Assembly (NCBI GenBank): GCA_913062745.1
Contig: CAJXXJ010000009.1
Coordinates: 1 to 18,467 of the forward strand
Direction: 5' to 3'
Source of the DNA: an uncultured Phaeodactylibacter sp.
GTDB taxonomy: Bacteria; Bacteroidota; Bacteroidia; Chitinophagales; Saprospiraceae
DNA length: 18,467 bases
Positions 15,666 through 18,467 of this stretch are shown piece after piece (position 1 is the stretch's first letter; the number at the start of each line of letters is the position of its first letter). The notes beneath the pieces are model-generated. The model was given only the letters and a program-made list of their open reading frames with translations, was not told where the DNA came from and made no database searches. The position numbers and the translations under genes were made by a program.

Positions 15666-16904
15666 TTATACGTGTTGCAATGCATCCACCGGCTTCAGCC
15701 GGATTGCTTTCAGAGCCGGATAAATAGCGGCAAGTACGGAGGTCACAAAGACGCCTACGGCCATCTGCCAGTACACCTGCGGGTCGATCTCAAAGTAGAT
15801 GACCTGCGCAATACCGTAATCGGCCAGCCCGGCGCTGTAGGCGGAGAGGTCGATGCCGTTTTCCCCTACGTACCAGATGGTCAGGTAGCCCAGCAGCAAG
15901 CCGATGGGCGCAGATACCAGCCCCAGCAGCACTGCTTCCAGCAGTATCATGGTGAAGACTTTAGCCTTATTCATGCCAATGGCCATGAGCATGCCGAGCT
16001 CCTTGATGCGCTCGAGCACCGCCATAAGCATGGTATTGATGATGCCAAAAACCAGGGCCAGCATAATGACCACGAGATAAATCATCGATACATTCTGAAT
16101 CTGCGACTCGTAGAGCTCGAGGTCAGGGCTGACTTCCCGGTAGGTTTTGACGTCCAGGCCAGGCAGGGCGTCCTGCAGGCTTTCTTCGGTGGTTTCCACC
16201 TGCTGTACGTCCTTCAGCAATACAGCTACTTCGTGGGCCAGCGCGCCCTGCACTGCAGCTGTATCACCCTGCGGGCTCAGCAAGCGGTTGAGGTCGGCCC
16301 GCTCCACGAAAACCGTGCCGCCGTCGAAGGGCGCATTGCCGGTATCGAAGATGCCCACCACGCGGAAGGCAGCGGCCGTTATCTCCCGGTTGAGGTCCTG
16401 GAAAGTCAGGACGAGCTTGGACCGTACCTTAAGGTTGAGCTTGTCTGCAAGTTCTGCACCGATGAGCACGCCGTTGCCGCGCATTTCCGGAAAGAACTCC
16501 CCTTCCGTCAGTTTGTCGTCAATAGCGCTCATCGCTGCTTCCTGCTGTGGCTCTACCCCCTTCACCATCACACCGCGGGCCCCTTTGCTGGAGGACGCCA
16601 TACCGTTGGTGACTGTACGCGTGCTGTAGGCAGCTATTTGCGGAAGCGATTCCAGCTCCTGCGCCACCTTTTGCACATCCGGCAGGTAGTATTTCAGCTC
16701 GTACTCCTCGGTGAATTCCGGCGCGTGGATTTGCAGGTGGCCCACTGAGTTTTCGATGGCGCTGCGCACGTAGCTCTTCATGATGCCGGTCATGAAACCG
16801 CTGAGCGCGATGGCCGCCCAGATGCCCAGTGCTACAGCGGTGATGACCACAGCGCTGCGGGTAGGGCTTCTCCAGATGTTGCGCCAGGAAAGAATTGGTA
16901 TCAT
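15666..16904 (-). CDS. FtsX/LolC-type ABC transporter permease (second of a pair)
   Basis: The 412-residue protein has the MacB/LolCE layout. One N-terminal membrane helix (about 18-42) follows the cytoplasmic motif SWRNIWRSPTRS. A large periplasmic domain spans about 43-270. Three C-terminal helices lie at about 274-296, 317-346 and 380-398. Between the second and third helices sits the coupling-helix motif ERIKELGMLMAIG (298-310), which contacts the ATPase, and the protein ends in the family's usual AIRLKPVDAL tail. It is related to, but clearly diverged from, the permease encoded just upstream, so a heterodimer like LolC/LolE is likely. The gaps to its neighbours are 36 nt and 18 nt. Confidence 0.93.
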   Translation of the reverse strand: MIPILSWRNIWRSPTRSAVVITAVALGIWAAIALSGFMTGIMKSYVRSAIENSVGHLQIHAPEFTEEYELKYYLPDVQKVAQELESLPQIAAYSTRTVTNGMASSSKGARGVMVKGVEPQQEAAMSAIDDKLTEGEFFPEMRGNGVLIGAELADKLNLKVRSKLVLTFQDLNREITAAAFRVVGIFDTGNAPFDGGTVFVERADLNRLLSPQGDTAAVQGALAHEVAVLLKDVQQVETTEESLQDALPGLDVKTYREVSPDLELYESQIQNVSMIYLVVIMLALVFGIINTMLMAVLERIKELGMLMAIGMNKAKVFTMILLEAVLLGLVSAPIGLLLGYLTIWYVGENGIDLSAYSAGLADYGIAQVIYFEIDPQVYWQMAVGVFVTSVLAAIYPALKAIRLKPVDALQHV

Positions 16905-16940
16905 GTTGGTGGTATTCTGGTTATTCGGTTTGTAAGATGG

Positions 16941-18155
16941 TTAGTTCCTCATCGCCTCTACCGGTTTAAGCTTCCGTATTTTCATCATCGGGTAGATCGC
17001 CAGCACGGCTGTCAGCACGAAGACGTACAGCGCCTGGGTGAGAAAGATCTGCGGCTCGAAAGTGGCCGGGAAGATGGGCTCAAAGCCAAACTTCTCCAGG
17101 GAGCTGGCCATGTCGCCGGAAAAGCGGATGGGATTGTACTTAAAGTACAGCACTACCGGTATGCTGAGCAGTATGCCCGACAGCGCCCCCAGCAGCCCCA
17201 GCATGATGACTTCCATCCACACGGAGACAGAGAGCTGCCAGCGCTGCAGCCCGATGGAAATCAGTACGCCAAACTCGTATTCCCGCTCTTTGGCCATCAT
17301 CAGGATGGTCCCGAAAATGCCGAAGGCAATGATGAGGTAAAGGATGAAGTAGACGATCACGTTGCCGGCGGTATCCAGCTCGCGGGCTTCCACCAGGTCG
17401 GGCAGCATCTCCTGCCAGTCCATGACCTCATAGGCGGCCGTATCGAGCTGTGTGCGCAATTGCTGCATAACCGGCCCAATGTCCCCCTGATCTTCGATCT
17501 TCAGCGCCAGGGAGGTAACGCGGCCGGGCGCACCGTAGAAGTACTGCGCTACCGGCAGCGGCAGGTATACCATCTGCTTATTGAGCTCCGGCGAGCCGAA
17601 TTCCGCGATGCCCTTAATCGGGTATTTCCCGGCAGCGTTGACGCCCCGGAACCCCTGACTGATGATCACCAGCGTATCGCCTACGCCCAGCCCCAAACGG
17701 TCCGCGACTCCGCTCGCAATCAGTGCAGCTTCATCGCTTTCCTGAAGGTACGCTCCGGCTACGAGGCGCTCGCTAAGGCGGGTCATGCTGTTCTCTGCTT
17801 CCGGCTGTATGCCGGCCACGAGTACGCCTGCCGTATTATTTTCGGCGGAAGCCAGCGCGAAAGACTCCAAACGGGGTAACACGGCCTGCACCGCCTCTAT
17901 TTTCTGTATCGCATTCAGCGAATCCGCCAGCGGGAAGGCTTTATTGATGGACTGCTCCTCCCAGTACCCCTGCTCGTGTACCTGTACGTAGCCGAAATAA
18001 TAATTGACGACATTGGCGATCATATTGTCCCAGGCACCGCGCTGCAGCGACTCCATAAAGGAAGCAAACAGCACAGCAAAGAGAATAGACGCAGCCGTGA
18101 TGAAGGTACGCCGGCGGTTGCGCCAGATATTGCGCCGGGCTAAACGGAATAGCAT
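16941..18155 (-). CDS. FtsX/LolC-type ABC transporter permease (first of a pair)
   Basis: The 404-residue protein shares the plan of its neighbour. The N-terminal motif RRNIWRNRRRTF leads into one membrane helix (about 17-35). A long periplasmic domain follows, containing AGVLVAGIQPEAENSM (compare RGVMVKGVEPQQEAAM in the partner). Three C-terminal helices come next, starting near VIVYFILYLIIAFGIFG, and the coupling motif KEREYEFGVLISIG follows the first of them. The tail KIRKLKPVEAMRN is characteristic of the FtsX fold. It begins 12 nt after the stop of the LolA-like gene, supporting a single transcript. Likely the LolC/LolE-like partner of the next permease. Confidence 0.93.
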   Translation of the reverse strand: MLFRLARRNIWRNRRRTFITAASILFAVLFASFMESLQRGAWDNMIANVVNYYFGYVQVHEQGYWEEQSINKAFPLADSLNAIQKIEAVQAVLPRLESFALASAENNTAGVLVAGIQPEAENSMTRLSERLVAGAYLQESDEAALIASGVADRLGLGVGDTLVIISQGFRGVNAAGKYPIKGIAEFGSPELNKQMVYLPLPVAQYFYGAPGRVTSLALKIEDQGDIGPVMQQLRTQLDTAAYEVMDWQEMLPDLVEARELDTAGNVIVYFILYLIIAFGIFGTILMMAKEREYEFGVLISIGLQRWQLSVSVWMEVIMLGLLGALSGILLSIPVVLYFKYNPIRFSGDMASSLEKFGFEPIFPATFEPQIFLTQALYVFVLTAVLAIYPMMKIRKLKPVEAMRN

Positions 18156-18167
18156 AGGTCGTTGGTT

Positions 18168-18467
18168 TTACCGGCTCAGCCGCTTCATGTTTTGAATGGA
18201 AAAGAATGCTTTGTCCAGGTCGATGCCGAAGTCTAAATCCAGGTATTCCAGCCGGGTTTTATGCCCCTCCTCGTCGGCCGGCACCATTTCCATGACGGAA
18301 GGCAGCACGCGGCCGCCCATCGTTTTGATCTGCTTACCGTACATGGTATTGACCAGGTAGCCGTCTTCGTCGTAGAATTCGGTTTTCAGCTGCATGAAGT
18401 CCTGCTTGTCAATCCAGCTGATGATTTCCCCCCAGACCACCGGGGCATCGGGCTTGGGCGTCAGCCT
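18168..18467 (-). CDS. LolA-like outer-membrane lipoprotein-sorting protein (C-terminal part only)
   Basis: The frame is open from the right edge of the window to the TAA at 18168-18170, giving the last 99 residues of a longer protein; the start and signal peptide lie outside. The visible part (RLTPKPDAPVVWGEIISWID, then KTEFYDEDGYLVNTM, then SVMEMVPADEEGHKTRLEY) follows the pattern of the LolA_like / outer-membrane lipoprotein-sorting family of Bacteroidota. Its members are periplasmic, half-barrel lipid carriers related to LolA/LolB. A GTG at 18440 could serve as a start, but the family's conserved sequence continues upstream of it without a stop, so this is a truncation by the window edge. 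Being next to two FtsX permeases and a LolD-like ATPase supports a carrier role in the same pathway. Confidence 0.85.
   Translation of the reverse strand, partial: RLTPKPDAPVVWGEIISWIDKQDFMQLKTEFYDEDGYLVNTMYGKQIKTMGGRVLPSVMEMVPADEEGHKTRLEYLDLDFGIDLDKAFFSIQNMKRLSR

Noticed and set aside
15672..16748. Plus-strand frame of 358 residues opposite a permease gene
   Set aside because: Antisense shadow of a clear FtsX-type permease; His/Gln-rich, no plausible fold.
18168..18440. A complete 90-residue gene starting at GTG 18440
   Set aside because: The frame is open to the window edge and the upstream residues (RLTPKPDAP) fit the LolA-like family, so this is the C-terminal part of a larger gene.

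Overview
The window is a gene-dense piece of a Bacteroidota chromosome, most likely from the Saprospiria/Lewinella-type group. That placement is an inference. It rests on a TonB-dependent receptor with an N-terminal carboxypeptidase-regulatory-like domain, several outer-membrane beta-barrels ending in aromatic residues, choice-of-anchor/lamin-tail/Calx-beta secreted architecture, a LolA-like carrier of the Bacteroidota type, and TAnnTTTG-like promoter boxes with no clear Shine-Dalgarno signals. Every gene but one lies on the minus strand. No tRNA, rRNA, CRISPR array, insertion sequence or phage gene was seen. No gap between genes exceeds 300 bases; the largest are 5244-5436, 6781-6959, 7902-8067 and 11760-11987.

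Reading in the direction of minus-strand transcription (high to low coordinates), 18467-13736 is a compact five-gene cluster: the C-terminal part of a LolA-like lipoprotein/lipid carrier, two FtsX/LolC-type permeases, a LolD/MacB-type ATPase, and an outer-membrane beta-barrel. Gaps are 12-37 nt. Together they could form a route from the inner membrane (ABC machine) through the periplasm (LolA-like carrier) to the outer membrane (barrel). This is the strongest candidate here for an incompletely described system. A Gfo/Idh/MocA oxidoreductase and a four-helix DUF1761 membrane protein follow on the same strand and may be co-transcribed; a stem-loop with a T-rich tail at about 11914-11950 ends the run.

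Next comes a stand-alone TonB-dependent receptor (9441-11759). It meets head-on, with a 4-nt overlap of stop codons, the only plus-strand gene (8068-9444), an unrecognised outer-membrane barrel of visibly lower GC. Across a 166-nt divergent spacer lies an SdiA-regulated-family lipoprotein (6960-7901), followed by the E2 subunit of 2-oxoglutarate dehydrogenase (5437-6780), whose E1 partner is not in view.

A long, nearly perfect hairpin (5366-5430) sits six bases after the E2 stop codon. The left end of the window is filled by one huge open reading frame (1-5243, running off the edge, at least 1747 residues). It is a secreted multidomain protein with a lamin-tail domain, Calx-beta-like domains and two in-tandem copies of a roughly 616-residue unit made of a choice-of-anchor I propeller plus a Calx-beta-like domain.
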